The notes: generated by a model from the sequence alone, not told the origin. Positions 34,451 through 43,007 are shown, counted from the first letter of the stretch. The stretch is 64,000 nt of DNA from Mesorhizobium zhangyense (GCF_011045115.1 NZ_JAAKZG010000002.1:62001-126000); one strand, 5' to 3'. Numbers and translations: made by a program.

Positions 34451-35251
34451 CTAGTTGCCTTTCTCGTTCATGAGGGCGACGGCACCGGTCAGTGCGTCCG
34501 CCACAAGCCGTGCCCACCTGACCTGGCCGTCAGGCTGGGCGATCTGGTCGTTTCGTATTTCCAGCAGGATGTGGGGAATGCCCCGCGCCTCGCCATGAAC
34601 CGGGACGGTGTAGTCGGACAGATCGTCGACCGTATAGGGCTCGTTGTGGGCGATGCTTATGCCAGGATTTGCGCTCGCGAAGGCCGTCATGAAAGCTTCG
34701 GCAAAGCGGCGGTCGCGATTGGCCAGAAGCCCGACCAGCCAGGGCCGGTCCGTGCCGGCCAGGCATGGCGTGAAGCTGTGAACCGAGATCAGGATCGCTG
34801 GCTTTCCGGCTGCCTTGCGCTGATCCAGAAACGTGCCAACCACCTGATGGAAAGGCTGATGAATCTCATCGAAGCGCTGGCGGCGCTCGCCTTCCGAAAG
34901 CGATCGGTTGACCGGCACGACCGTCCCGTCGCTGATTTCGGGAAAGCAGTCCTTGGCCTCGAAAGGACGGTTGCAGTCGACCACCAGCCGGCTGTAGCGC
35001 TGCATGATCAGCGGTGCATCGAGCAGTGCGGACAGGCCGCGCGAAAGATTTTCCGCGCCGATGTCATAAGCGATATGCCGATCCATCTCGGCAGCGTCCA
35101 CGCCGAGATCGCCCAGCAGCTGCGGCACAGCGCGGCCGGCATGTTCGCAGGTCAGAAGAAATGGCGACGTCCCAGTGAGGTTTATCGCCTCGACCGGGCC
35201 CGGATCGTCTCCGGTCAAAACCGTTGTTTCTTGCTGTGCGTTCTGCAACAT
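34451..35251 (-). CDS. N-formylglutamate amidohydrolase family
   Basis: 266 residues. Zn-dependent fold with LLTCEHAG near residue 33, an RHIAYDIGA segment, VVDCNRPF, SVHSFTP and a C-terminal LLEIRND, the conserved pattern of HutG-like N-formylglutamate deformylases. No other histidine-use genes are nearby, so its substrate here may be another N-formyl or N-carbamoyl amino acid. First gene of the minus-strand unit; its start faces the RpiR regulator gene across a 144-base control region. Confidence 0.88.
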   Translation of the reverse strand: MLQNAQQETTVLTGDDPGPVEAINLTGTSPFLLTCEHAGRAVPQLLGDLGVDAAEMDRHIAYDIGAENLSRGLSALLDAPLIMQRYSRLVVDCNRPFEAKDCFPEISDGTVVPVNRSLSEGERRQRFDEIHQPFHQVVGTFLDQRKAAGKPAILISVHSFTPCLAGTDRPWLVGLLANRDRRFAEAFMTAFASANPGISIAHNEPYTVDDLSDYTVPVHGEARGIPHILLEIRNDQIAQPDGQVRWARLVADALTGAVALMNEKGN

Positions 35252-35319
35252 CGCCTCAGGCTATTTCTGTGGGCCGTGGGCAGCCCGCTATCGATGCAAT
35301 GGAAGAAATTTTTCAGTCA

Positions 35320-35369
35320 TAGTCAATCATATTTGTTTGTTTGACTAATTTTTTTCACTGTGAATAATG
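35320..35369 (+). promoter_or_regulatory. probable promoter and operator between amidohydrolase and RpiR genes
   Basis: TAGTCAA (35320-35326) and TTGACTA (35341-35347) are perfect inverted half-sites. The right half overlaps a TTGACT -35 box at 35341 that is 17 bases from ATAATG at 35364, a good sigma-70 promoter for the RpiR gene. The stretch is AT-rich against a GC-rich background. An autoregulatory RpiR site is the natural reading but is not proven. Confidence 0.5.
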
Positions 35370-35395
35370 ATCCTCCACAACGCTTTCGGCGGCTT

Positions 35396-36295
35396 ATGGA
35401 CCCTTCGAAACAGATGACAGTCCGCACCACGATCATGCAGGCCGCGCCGACGCTGACCGCCAGCGAGCGCAAGCTCGCCAATGCCATCCTGGCGGATTAT
35501 CCCTTCGCCGGGCTGCAGACGATCCAGGAACTGGCCGAGCGCACTGGCGTCAGCGCGCCGTCGATCACGCGCTTCGTCAGCAAGGTCGGCTATGGCGGCT
35601 ATCAGGAATTCCAGCGCCAACTGATCGGCGAGCTGAAGGAAAGCCGGCGCTCGCCGCTCGATCTAAAGACGGTCGAAAGTCCGGCCCGTGCCGGGGATTT
35701 CCTGGGCGACTATGCCAATCGCGTCGGGCATCTCATGCAGGAAATGTCGGCAAGCGTCTCGTCGGAGCAGTTCGATGCGATCTGTGGGTTGGTCGCCGAC
35801 CCGTCGCGCAACATCTTCCTGCTTGGCGGGCGCATCAGCGACAGCATCGCCGCCTTCCTGTCGATGCATCTGCGCCAGATCCGCGAACGGGTTCACCATC
35901 TGCCGGCCAGCTCCGAACAATGGCCCGAATACATCTTGCGCATGCGCAAGCAGGATGTCGTCATTCTGTTCGACTTCCGGCGCTATCAGCCGGACTTGGC
36001 CCGGCTCGCCGAAATCATCCGCGAAAAACGCAAACCGTCGATCGTGCTGATCACCGACAAATGGATGTCGCCGATCGCCCGCGACAGCACGCATGTCGTC
36101 GGCCTGCCGATCGGCGTCGGCACCGCCTGGGACACGGTGGTCAGCGCCGTCGCCTTCGTCGAGGCCTTGATCGTCAAGGTTTCCGAGGCGGACTGGACGG
36201 CGACGCGCGAACGTATCGAGGCCTGGGATGCCGTGCGGCTGGTGCCGCCGGCTCCGGGTCAGGAACAACGGAATGGGGAATTCGATGAAACGTGA
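35396..36295 (+). CDS. MurR/RpiR family transcriptional regulator
   Basis: 299 residues from ATG 35396, picked because a promoter seems to end near 35369; GTG 35360 and ATG 35414 are alternatives. The N-terminal helix-turn-helix (about residues 20-80) has TASERKLANAIL, TIQELAERTGVSAPSITRF and the phenylalanine-rich GYGGYQEFQR. The C-terminal SIS domain (about 120-260) carries FLLGGRISDSIA and VVILFDFRRY; sensors of this type usually bind a phosphosugar but some bind amino acid derivatives. It is divergent from the amidohydrolase operon and overlaps the ligase gene by 11 bases, so it probably controls both sides. Confidence 0.9.
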   Translation: MDPSKQMTVRTTIMQAAPTLTASERKLANAILADYPFAGLQTIQELAERTGVSAPSITRFVSKVGYGGYQEFQRQLIGELKESRRSPLDLKTVESPARAGDFLGDYANRVGHLMQEMSASVSSEQFDAICGLVADPSRNIFLLGGRISDSIAAFLSMHLRQIRERVHHLPASSEQWPEYILRMRKQDVVILFDFRRYQPDLARLAEIIREKRKPSIVLITDKWMSPIARDSTHVVGLPIGVGTAWDTVVSAVAFVEALIVKVSEADWTATRERIEAWDAVRLVPPAPGQEQRNGEFDET

Positions 36296-37598
36296 AGAAA
36301 TGGTCGTCGCCTGTTGCAGCGATCTGGCGGGCAAGGTGCGGGGCAAGGCGTTTCCGGCCTCGCAATTCGACAAGCGGCTGGCGCGCGGCATCGGCTGGAC
36401 GCCGACCAATGTCCAGATCACCTGCTTCGACGCGATCGCCGAAAGCCCCTTCGGCTCGCTCGGCGATCTGGTGCTCATCCCCGACGCTGACGCGCGCGTC
36501 CGCATCGAATTCGGCGAGGGCGAGCCGGTCGAGCACTTCGCCATCGGCAACATCCTCCACACAGATGGCAGGCCATGGGAATATTGCACCCGCTCGATCC
36601 TGATCGCCGCGCTTGAGCGGCTGAAAAAGGCGACCGGTCTGACGCTTTTCGGCGCCTTCGAGCACGAGTTCCAGTTCAAGAACAGCCACAGCCCGATGGG
36701 CGATGCCTTTTCGATGGCCGGCTTCCGCGCCGAGCGCGATTTCGCCGAGCTGCTGGTCGGTGCCATGCGCGAGGCAGGCGTGCAGCCCGACACCTTCATG
36801 AAGGAGTTCGGTGCTGCCCAATACGAGGTCACGATGGGGCCGCAGCGCGGCGTGACGGTCGCCGACCACTCGCTGATCACCCGTGAAATGGTGCAGACGG
36901 TTGCCGACCGTCTCGGCCACGAAGTCACCTTCACGCCGATCCGCGACCCGAAAGGCATCGGCAACGGCGTCCACATCCATATGAGCTTCCTGTCGGAGGA
37001 CGGAAAGCCGGCGACCTACGATCCCGCCGGCAAGCACGAGCTGTCCAGGACGGCGGGCCATTTCGTTGCCGGTATCCTGAAATATCTCGATTCCATCGTT
37101 GCCATCACCGCGCCGAGCGCGGTTTCCTATCTGCGGCTGACGCCGCATCGCTGGAGCGCTGCCTTCAACAATCTCGGCTTCCGCGACCGCGAGGCCTCCG
37201 TGCGCATCTGCCCCGTTTCCGATCTGAGCGACATCGCCAAGGCCGCACAGTTCAACTTCGAGTTCCGTGCGGCTGATGCGACGGCGAGCCCCTATCTGCA
37301 GCTTGCAGCGTTGGTTCATGCCGGCGTTCAGGGCATCGAGGAAGAACTGGAAGTGCCGGAAGCGACGCAGGAGGATCTGTCGCTGCTCGATGCCAAGACC
37401 CTCAACGAGCGCGGCTATGTCCGCCTGCCGCAGACGCTGGAAGAAGCGCTGCGCCGCTTCAAGGCCAATCCGGTCGTCACCGGCTGGTTCCCGCAGGGTT
37501 TCGCCGACGTCTATGTCAAGCACAAGGAAGGCGAACTCGGCTTCCTGAAAGGCAAGACGCAGGAGGAAATCTGCGCGGCTTACGAGGAAGTGTATTAG
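36285..37598 (+). CDS. glutamine-synthetase-like amide ligase
   Basis: 437 residues from ATG 36285 inside the end of the RpiR gene. It has the glutamine synthetase catalytic fold: metal-binding FEHEFQF (E-x-E) near residue 125, GNGVHIHMSF with the metal histidine, the ligand segment SYLRLTPHRWS in place of the usual N-x-Y-R-L-x-P-G, and EASVRICP. The adenylylation tyrosine motif of GlnA is absent. The family includes gamma-glutamyl-polyamine and other gamma-glutamyl ligases, so a catabolic role (activating an amine by gamma-glutamylation) is more likely than ammonia assimilation. Substrate unknown. Confidence 0.88.
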   Translation: MKREEMVVACCSDLAGKVRGKAFPASQFDKRLARGIGWTPTNVQITCFDAIAESPFGSLGDLVLIPDADARVRIEFGEGEPVEHFAIGNILHTDGRPWEYCTRSILIAALERLKKATGLTLFGAFEHEFQFKNSHSPMGDAFSMAGFRAERDFAELLVGAMREAGVQPDTFMKEFGAAQYEVTMGPQRGVTVADHSLITREMVQTVADRLGHEVTFTPIRDPKGIGNGVHIHMSFLSEDGKPATYDPAGKHELSRTAGHFVAGILKYLDSIVAITAPSAVSYLRLTPHRWSAAFNNLGFRDREASVRICPVSDLSDIAKAAQFNFEFRAADATASPYLQLAALVHAGVQGIEEELEVPEATQEDLSLLDAKTLNERGYVRLPQTLEEALRRFKANPVVTGWFPQGFADVYVKHKEGELGFLKGKTQEEICAAYEEVY

Positions 37599-37624
37599 GG
37601 GGCATTCAGGTTTTGATGGAAACG

Positions 37625-37858
37625 GCCCCTCACCCTTACCCATTCCGGGGCGAGCCACGGGTCTCGCCCGTCCTTCGGACCCCCGTGAAGAACGGGGAGA
37701 GGGGGTCGTCAGCGTTGCGGCCAGCCTCCTTCTCTTCGTGAGGATCGGTTAGAAGGACGAGGCTCCAACGCCGATGCCTCCCTCTCCCCGTTGTTCACGG
37801 GGGTCCGAAGGACGGGCGAGACCCGTGGCTCGCCCCGGAATGGGCAAGGGTGAGGGGC
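37625..37858. repeat. long inverted repeat, second type of palindromic intergenic element
   Basis: Arms of 79 bases (37625-37703 and 37780-37858) are reverse complements with about two mismatches, around a 76-base centre. They include GGGCGAGCCACGGGTCTCGC and its complement. The sequence differs from the element at 28186. Such elements occur between genes in Mesorhizobium-like genomes. A transcript through it would form one very long hairpin, separating expression of the ligase from that of the hydantoinase. Confidence 0.88.
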
Positions 37859-37926
37859 AGTTTCGACATTTCAAAGCTGCCTGACCTCCGATCAACTGCC
37901 CATTCGCACTCCGTTCATCTGTCCCA

Positions 37927-37951
37927 TCCACCAAACGCATCGTTTGGTGGA
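37927..37951. promoter_or_regulatory. perfect palindrome, candidate operator for the hydantoinase gene
   Basis: TCCACCAAACG (37927-37937) is repeated exactly inverted as CGTTTGGTGGA (37941-37951) with only CAT between. It lies 171 bases before the hydantoinase start. No T-run follows, so a protein-binding site is likelier than a terminator. The binding regulator is unknown. Confidence 0.5.
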
Positions 37952-38122
37952 AAGGTGCTTTGCCGCCGCCCGAAAACGATTAAGGTGGCCCAATCAATTC
38001 TGGCCAACGGCGCTGTTGCAGACTCGCCGGGGCGGCCAGTGTGGTGGATCAAACAAGAAGATCGAGCAGTCCGCAGGGGAACACGCAGCGACTGCCGGCA
38101 GGCAAGCATGAAGGAGATTCCA

Positions 38123-39580
38123 ATGTCGAAAGTGATCAAGGGCGGCACCATCGTTGCGGCCGACAGGACCTATGAGGCCGATATTCTGGTCGAGGGCGAG
38201 CACATCGCGGCGATCGGCAAGGATCTCTCCGGCGACACGGTGATCGACGCCGAAGGCGCCTATATCCTGCCCGGCGGCATCGACCCGCACACCCATCTCG
38301 AAATGCCCTTCATGGGCACGACAGCTGCCGAAACCTGGGAAAGCGGCACCTTCGCAGCCCTTTCCGGCGGTACCACCATGGTGGTGGATTTCGTCATCCC
38401 CGGACCCGGCGGCATGCTGGAGGCGCTGGAGGAATGGGAGAGCAAGGCCCAACGTCAGGCGTCTTCCGACTATTCCTACCATATGTGCGTGACCAACTGG
38501 TCGGAACAGAATTTCTTCGACATGGCCAAGGTTGTGGACCGCGGCATCAACACCTTCAAGCATTTCATGGCCTATAAGGGCGCGTTGATGGTGAATGACG
38601 ACGAGATGTTCGCCTCCTTCCAGCGCTGCGCCGCCCTCGGCGCGCTGCCGCTGGTCCATGCCGAAAACGGCGACATCGTTGCCGCGCTGCAGCAGAAATA
38701 CATGGACAGCGGCATGCCCGGCCCGGAGGCCCATGCCTATTCGCGCCCGCCCGAGGTCGAGGGCGAGGCGACCAACCGCGCCATCATGATCGCGGATGCC
38801 GCCGGCGTGCCGCTCTACGTCGTCCACGTCTCCTGCGAGCAGAGCCACGAGGCCATCCGCCGCGCCCGCCAGAAGGGCATGCGCGTCTATGGTGAGCCGC
38901 TGATCCAGCACCTGACGCTGGACGAGAGCGAATACCAGAATGCCGACTGGATGCACGCCGCTCGCCGCGTGATGTCGCCGCCTTTCCGCGACAAGCTCAA
39001 TCAGGACAGCCTGTGGGCGGGTCTCGCCGCCGGCTCGCTGCAGGTGGTCGCGACCGACCACGCCGCCTTCACCAGCGAGCAGAAGACGCTGGGCCTCGAC
39101 GATTTCCGCAAGATTCCGAACGGCACCGGCGGGCTTGAAGACCGCATGTCGGTGCTGTGGGCGCGCGGCGTCGAAACTGGCCGGCTGACGATGAACGAGT
39201 TCGTCGCCGTCACCTCGACCAACATCGCCCAGATCCTCAACATCTACCCGCAGAAGGGTGCGATCCTGCCGGGTTCGGATGCCGATCTCGTCGTCTGGGA
39301 CCCGAAACTGTCCAAGACCATCTCGGCCGCCAACCAGAAGTCGATCATCGACTACAACGTCTTCGAAGGCTTCAAGGTTCATGGCCTGCCGCGCTACACG
39401 CTGTCGCGTGGCGACATCGTCTGGTCGCATGGCCAGAACGACCAGCCGCAGCCGGGCCGCGGCAAATTCGTCAAGCGCCGCGCCTTCCCGGCGGCCAACC
39501 AGGCGCTGTCGAAGTGGAAGGAAATCACCGCCCCGCGCGCTGTCACCCGCTCGGCCGAGCATATGCCGATCGGCGTCTGA
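38123..39580 (+). CDS. D-hydantoinase / dihydropyrimidinase
   Basis: 485 residues from ATG 38123, after a strong AAGGAG; in-frame codons upstream to 37850 are not protein-like. Cyclic amidohydrolase with two metals: GGIDPHTHLE (His56, His58), the carboxylated lysine Lys152 in KHFMAYKG, PLVHAENGD, YVVHVSCEQS, and the metal aspartate in ATDHAAF. It opens hydantoins or dihydropyrimidines to N-carbamoyl amino acids. No dihydropyrimidine dehydrogenase or beta-ureidopropionase is near, arguing against standard pyrimidine breakdown. The cysteine hydrolases and amidohydrolase nearby could process the N-carbamoyl product. Confidence 0.92.
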   Translation: MSKVIKGGTIVAADRTYEADILVEGEHIAAIGKDLSGDTVIDAEGAYILPGGIDPHTHLEMPFMGTTAAETWESGTFAALSGGTTMVVDFVIPGPGGMLEALEEWESKAQRQASSDYSYHMCVTNWSEQNFFDMAKVVDRGINTFKHFMAYKGALMVNDDEMFASFQRCAALGALPLVHAENGDIVAALQQKYMDSGMPGPEAHAYSRPPEVEGEATNRAIMIADAAGVPLYVVHVSCEQSHEAIRRARQKGMRVYGEPLIQHLTLDESEYQNADWMHAARRVMSPPFRDKLNQDSLWAGLAAGSLQVVATDHAAFTSEQKTLGLDDFRKIPNGTGGLEDRMSVLWARGVETGRLTMNEFVAVTSTNIAQILNIYPQKGAILPGSDADLVVWDPKLSKTISAANQKSIIDYNVFEGFKVHGLPRYTLSRGDIVWSHGQNDQPQPGRGKFVKRRAFPAANQALSKWKEITAPRAVTRSAEHMPIGV

Positions 39581-39607
39581 CGAAGGACGGTGCCGCTTCA
39601 ACCCTCG

Positions 39608-39639
39608 AAAAATGGCCTGCCTTAATCCCGGCCATTTTT
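39608..39639 (+). terminator. rho-independent terminator after the hydantoinase gene
   Basis: AAAAATGGCC (39608-39617) pairs with GGCCATTTTT (39630-39639) over ten bases around a 12-base loop, 28 bases after the stop, with the T-run forming the right arm. Confidence 0.85.
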
Positions 39640-39715
39640 GGGGATCAAGGTGCCCGCGCTGTACTCCGGAACGTGTTTCGGAGGTGGGGAACAGCGGACA
39701 TCCAAGGGTTTTGAC

Positions 39716-41077
39716 GTGAAGCGGCTTGTCGGGTTTTCTCTGATCTCTCTTTGCCTTGTGGCTATCGCAGGGTCGGCCCCGGCTGACCAGTTCGACAGCG
39801 GGCTCATCCCGTCGCCGCATATCCTGATGCCGGATGGAGCGCCGAGCAGCACCGTCTTCCTGTTTTCCGACAAGCAGGGTTGGTCCGCAGCCGACGAAGA
39901 TTTTTCAGCGCGATTGGCCGGCGACGGCGCGATCGTCGTCGGGGTCGATCTTCCGCAATATCTCCAATCGATAGCCAAGGTGCCGGACGATTGCGCCTAT
40001 CTGGTTTCGGATATTGAGAACCTCAGCCAGCAGATGCAGCGCTCTGCCGGCTCCTCGAACTACAACCCACCCATCCTCGCCGGTGCAGGCGAAGGCGGTG
40101 GCCTTGTCATGGCAATTGCGGCGCAGACGCCTGCGGCCACGGTGGGGCACACGATAGCCGTCGATCCGACAGCCAGCATCCCGCTGGCCAAGACCTTGTG
40201 CAGCGGTGCGGCCCGCAAGGAAACGCCACAAGGCACGGTCTACGATCTGGAGAAGGGCGAGATGCCCAATCCGATCGATGTAACCTTCACGCCCCAGGCC
40301 GACGCTGACGGCCGCGCGCACATCGCGGATTTGCGCGGTCAGGGTTTCGACATCAAGATCAACGATGCGACCGCGCCGGCCCAGACAGCGCTTGAGAATT
40401 CGGTGACCGCCGTGCTCCAGTCGCAGGACGACACCAGCGATATTCCGCTGGTGGAACTGCCGGCCACGCCGACCCATGACACCATGGCAATCGTCTATTC
40501 CGGCGATGGCGGCTGGCGCGATCTCGACAAGTCCATCGGTGGGATACTTCAGGAAAAAGGCATCCCCACCATCGGGGTGGATTCGCTACGGTACTTCTGG
40601 TCCGAGCGCCCGGCCAAGGATGTGGCGGCGGACCTGAAGCAGATGATGGATAAATATACCGCGCTGTGGAAGGTCAAGCACGTTCTGCTGATCGGCTATT
40701 CTTTCGGCGCCGATGTCCTTCCCGCTACCTTCAACGTGCTGGATGAGGCGGACAGGCAGCGCGTAAGCCAGATTTCATTGCTCGGCTTTTCGCCCGACGC
40801 CTCGTTTGAGGTCTCGGTCGCCGGCTGGCTTGGCACTGCCGATTCCGACTCCGTCCCGACCTTGCCGGAACTCGGCAAGATCGATCCGAAGCTGATCCAG
40901 TGTTTCTACGGTGAAGATGAAGATGACACGGCATGCCCGAAGTTGGAGGGTGGCCCGGTCGAGGTCATCAAGACTACCGGCGGGCATCATTTCGACGGAG
41001 ATTACGCCGGCCTCGCCGACAAGATCATAGATGGATTTGTGCGGCGTACAGGCATGGCCGCGAACACGACGCCATGA
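39716..41077 (+). CDS. acvB: AcvB/VirJ family periplasmic lysyl-phosphatidylglycerol hydrolase
   Basis: 453 residues from GTG 39716 with AAGGG upstream and a signal peptide at once (KRLVGFSLISLCLVAIAGS). Two VirJ-like alpha/beta-hydrolase parts: an N-terminal half without a clear nucleophile and a C-terminal half with AIVYSGDGGWRDLD, the nucleophile serine in LLIGYSFGAD, and TGGHHFDGDY supplying the histidine. In Agrobacterium AcvB breaks down lysyl-phosphatidylglycerol in the periplasm and affects virulence and acid tolerance. In other rhizobia it lies next to lpiA; here a DegP-type gene separates it from lpiA at 43136. Confidence 0.9.
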   Translation: MKRLVGFSLISLCLVAIAGSAPADQFDSGLIPSPHILMPDGAPSSTVFLFSDKQGWSAADEDFSARLAGDGAIVVGVDLPQYLQSIAKVPDDCAYLVSDIENLSQQMQRSAGSSNYNPPILAGAGEGGGLVMAIAAQTPAATVGHTIAVDPTASIPLAKTLCSGAARKETPQGTVYDLEKGEMPNPIDVTFTPQADADGRAHIADLRGQGFDIKINDATAPAQTALENSVTAVLQSQDDTSDIPLVELPATPTHDTMAIVYSGDGGWRDLDKSIGGILQEKGIPTIGVDSLRYFWSERPAKDVAADLKQMMDKYTALWKVKHVLLIGYSFGADVLPATFNVLDEADRQRVSQISLLGFSPDASFEVSVAGWLGTADSDSVPTLPELGKIDPKLIQCFYGEDEDDTACPKLEGGPVEVIKTTGGHHFDGDYAGLADKIIDGFVRRTGMAANTTP

Positions 41078-41406
41078 TCAAAGGAAATAGAGAAGTATTT
41101 TAAAAATTCTGAAGATTACAAGAATTTAACAAAATAACTCTTCAAACTATGAACATCACGTCGCGTTGTATTTACGAGACGGCGATCTCTTATTGTGTTC
41201 TCGAAAATATGCGTAAGAATTAAATCTTCGTAATGTTCGCAAAAGCTCTAAATTGTGGCGGGATTGCTCCCTAAGTCTTTCGTATCGAATGCATCGGCAG
41301 CCGAATTCGGCGAGATCGGGATGCCAGATGGTCGATACGTCGAATAGACGATTCCAGCATGGAATACGCCACGGCGCTTGGATCAACTCTCGCAGGGACC
41401 ACGAAA
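41078..41406. other. 329-base AT-rich intergenic region before degP
   Basis: No gene seen. The first 170 bases are very AT-rich (runs such as TATTTTAAAAATTC) against a GC-rich genome; composition returns to normal near 41280. A reverse-strand frame here has many Arg, Cys and Trp codons and no ribosome site. The degP promoter should lie in it, but no clear sigma-32 or envelope-stress box was recognised. Confidence 0.6.
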
Positions 41407-42957
41407 ATGTCCTCCAATATTCTTCGCAGACACCGTGTCGCCGCTCTGCTTGGCGCCGCATTGATCATCACCCCCCTCGTGCTTTCACCTGTCCTGCGGG
41501 CAGGGGCAGCCGAAGCCGTCCAGCCGACGCCGGTCACCGGCATCATGGCGCCGTCGGGTTCGTTCGCACCCATCGTCAATGCCGACAAGCCGGCCGTGGT
41601 CACCATCATGACCAAGATGAAGGTCGACGCTTCCGCTTCGGATGACAGCGGCGACGGCCAGCAGCAGCCGTTCAGCGGCAACTCGCCCTTTGACCAGTAT
41701 TTCCGTCAGTTCTTCGGCGATCAGGGCATGCCGCAGCAGCAGATGAGGCCGCACCGGCCCGACAGCGGTGGCCAGGAGGCCGAGGCTCTGGGTTCCGGCT
41801 TCATCATCGCCTCGGACGGCACCATCGTGACCAACAACCACGTCGTCGACGGCGCTACCGAGATCAAGGTGGTGCTCGACGACGGCACCGAATTGCCGGC
41901 CACCCTCGTCGGCCGCGACGCCAAGAGCGATCTGGCGGTGGTCAAGGTCAAGTTCGACAAGCCGCTGCCGACCGTCAAGTGGGGCGATTCCGACAAGCTT
42001 TCGCTGGGTGACCAGGTGCTGGCGATTGGCAATCCGTTCGGCATCGGCACGACCGTCACCGCAGGCATCGTCTCGGCCCGTGGCCGCGACCTGCACAGCG
42101 GACCTTATGACGACTTCATCCAGGTCGACGCTGCCATCAACCACGGCAATTCCGGCGGACCGCTGGTTGCCATGGATGGCTCGGTCGTCGGCATCAACTC
42201 GGCCATCTATTCGCCCAACGGCGGCAGCGTCGGCGTTGGCTTTGCCATCCCGTCCGATCAGGCCCAGTCCGTCGTCGCCAAGCTGATCAAGAGCGGCTCG
42301 ATCGAGCACGGCTATATCGGCGTGCAGATCCAGCCAGTGACCGCCGACGTCGCCAATGCGATCGGCCTCGATCATCCGACGGGTGCGCTTATCGCGCATG
42401 TCAGCGACGATTCGCCTGCTGCGGCCGCCGGCCTGAAGACGGGTGACATCGTCACCGCGCTGGGTGGCCGCGACATCAAGGATCCGAAGGATCTTTCCCG
42501 CGCCGTGGCGGATGTTTCGCCCGGCACCAAGGAAGACCTGACGGTCTGGCGCAAGGGCTCGAGCGTCAATGTGCCGATCACCGTCGGGCAGAACGGCGAC
42601 GAGCAGAAGACGGCGTCCGCCGACAGCACGCCGGACCAGTCGTCCGGCCGCAATTCCGTGCCGTCGCTCGGACTGGCTCTGACCGACATCACGCCGCAGG
42701 CCCGGCAGGCGCTGAACCTGTCGAATGGCGAGCAGGGCGCACTGGTGGCGCGGGTCAACCCGGACAAGGCTGGTGCCGAGCAGGGTATCCGCGAGGGCGA
42801 CCTGATCGTCTCGGTCAACCAGACGCCGGTGAAGAACGCCAGGGAGGCGAGCCGCGCTGTTGCCGAAGCCGGCAAGGCCGGCAAGAAGTCGGTGCTGCTG
42901 CTCGTCGAGCGCGGCGACACGCAGACCTTCATCGCAGTGCCTTTCGATCACGCCTGA
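41407..42957 (+). CDS. degP: DegP/HtrA-type periplasmic serine protease (Do family)
   Basis: 516 residues from ATG 41407, with a signal sequence (about 1-33). Trypsin-like domain: His in TNNHVVDGA, Asp in AKSDLAVVKV, Ser in NHGNSGGPLV. A glutamine- and glycine-rich linker precedes it (QQQPFSGNSPFDQYF). Two PDZ domains follow (about 285-375 and 410-510), each with a ligand loop (YIGVQIQ; LGLALTD). It degrades or refolds damaged envelope proteins. The gene lies between the two lysyl-lipid genes acvB and lpiA and ends at a strong terminator. An ATG at 41359 is an alternative start. Confidence 0.94.
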   Translation: MSSNILRRHRVAALLGAALIITPLVLSPVLRAGAAEAVQPTPVTGIMAPSGSFAPIVNADKPAVVTIMTKMKVDASASDDSGDGQQQPFSGNSPFDQYFRQFFGDQGMPQQQMRPHRPDSGGQEAEALGSGFIIASDGTIVTNNHVVDGATEIKVVLDDGTELPATLVGRDAKSDLAVVKVKFDKPLPTVKWGDSDKLSLGDQVLAIGNPFGIGTTVTAGIVSARGRDLHSGPYDDFIQVDAAINHGNSGGPLVAMDGSVVGINSAIYSPNGGSVGVGFAIPSDQAQSVVAKLIKSGSIEHGYIGVQIQPVTADVANAIGLDHPTGALIAHVSDDSPAAAAGLKTGDIVTALGGRDIKDPKDLSRAVADVSPGTKEDLTVWRKGSSVNVPITVGQNGDEQKTASADSTPDQSSGRNSVPSLGLALTDITPQARQALNLSNGEQGALVARVNPDKAGAEQGIREGDLIVSVNQTPVKNAREASRAVAEAGKAGKKSVLLLVERGDTQTFIAVPFDHA

Positions 42958-42974
42958 TCGTTATTCGCCTCAAC

Positions 42975-43007
42975 AAACCGTCCGGGCGCATGTCCGGGCG
43001 GTTTTTG
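42975..43007 (+). terminator. rho-independent terminator after degP
   Basis: AACCGTCCGG (42976-42985) pairs with CCGGGCGGTT (42993-43002) with one G-T wobble, followed by TTTTGTTT. It lies 18 bases after the stop and separates degP from the lpiA unit. Confidence 0.85.

Larger units (their letters stand above)
37599..38122. other. 524-base intergenic region before the hydantoinase gene
   Basis: No open frame in it looks like protein. It holds the long inverted repeat at 37625-37858, the short perfect palindrome at 37927-37951, and an AAGGAG ribosome site for the hydantoinase at its end. The distance suggests that the hydantoinase has its own promoter. Confidence 0.7.

Noticed and set aside
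37994-39820. 608-codon frame antisense to the hydantoinase
   Set aside because: His- and Arg-rich shadow frame without motifs; the sense strand carries all metal ligands.
41156-41461. 101-codon reverse frame in the AT-rich gap and degP start
   Set aside because: Rich in Arg, Trp and Cys, no ribosome site, and overlaps the degP signal sequence in antisense.
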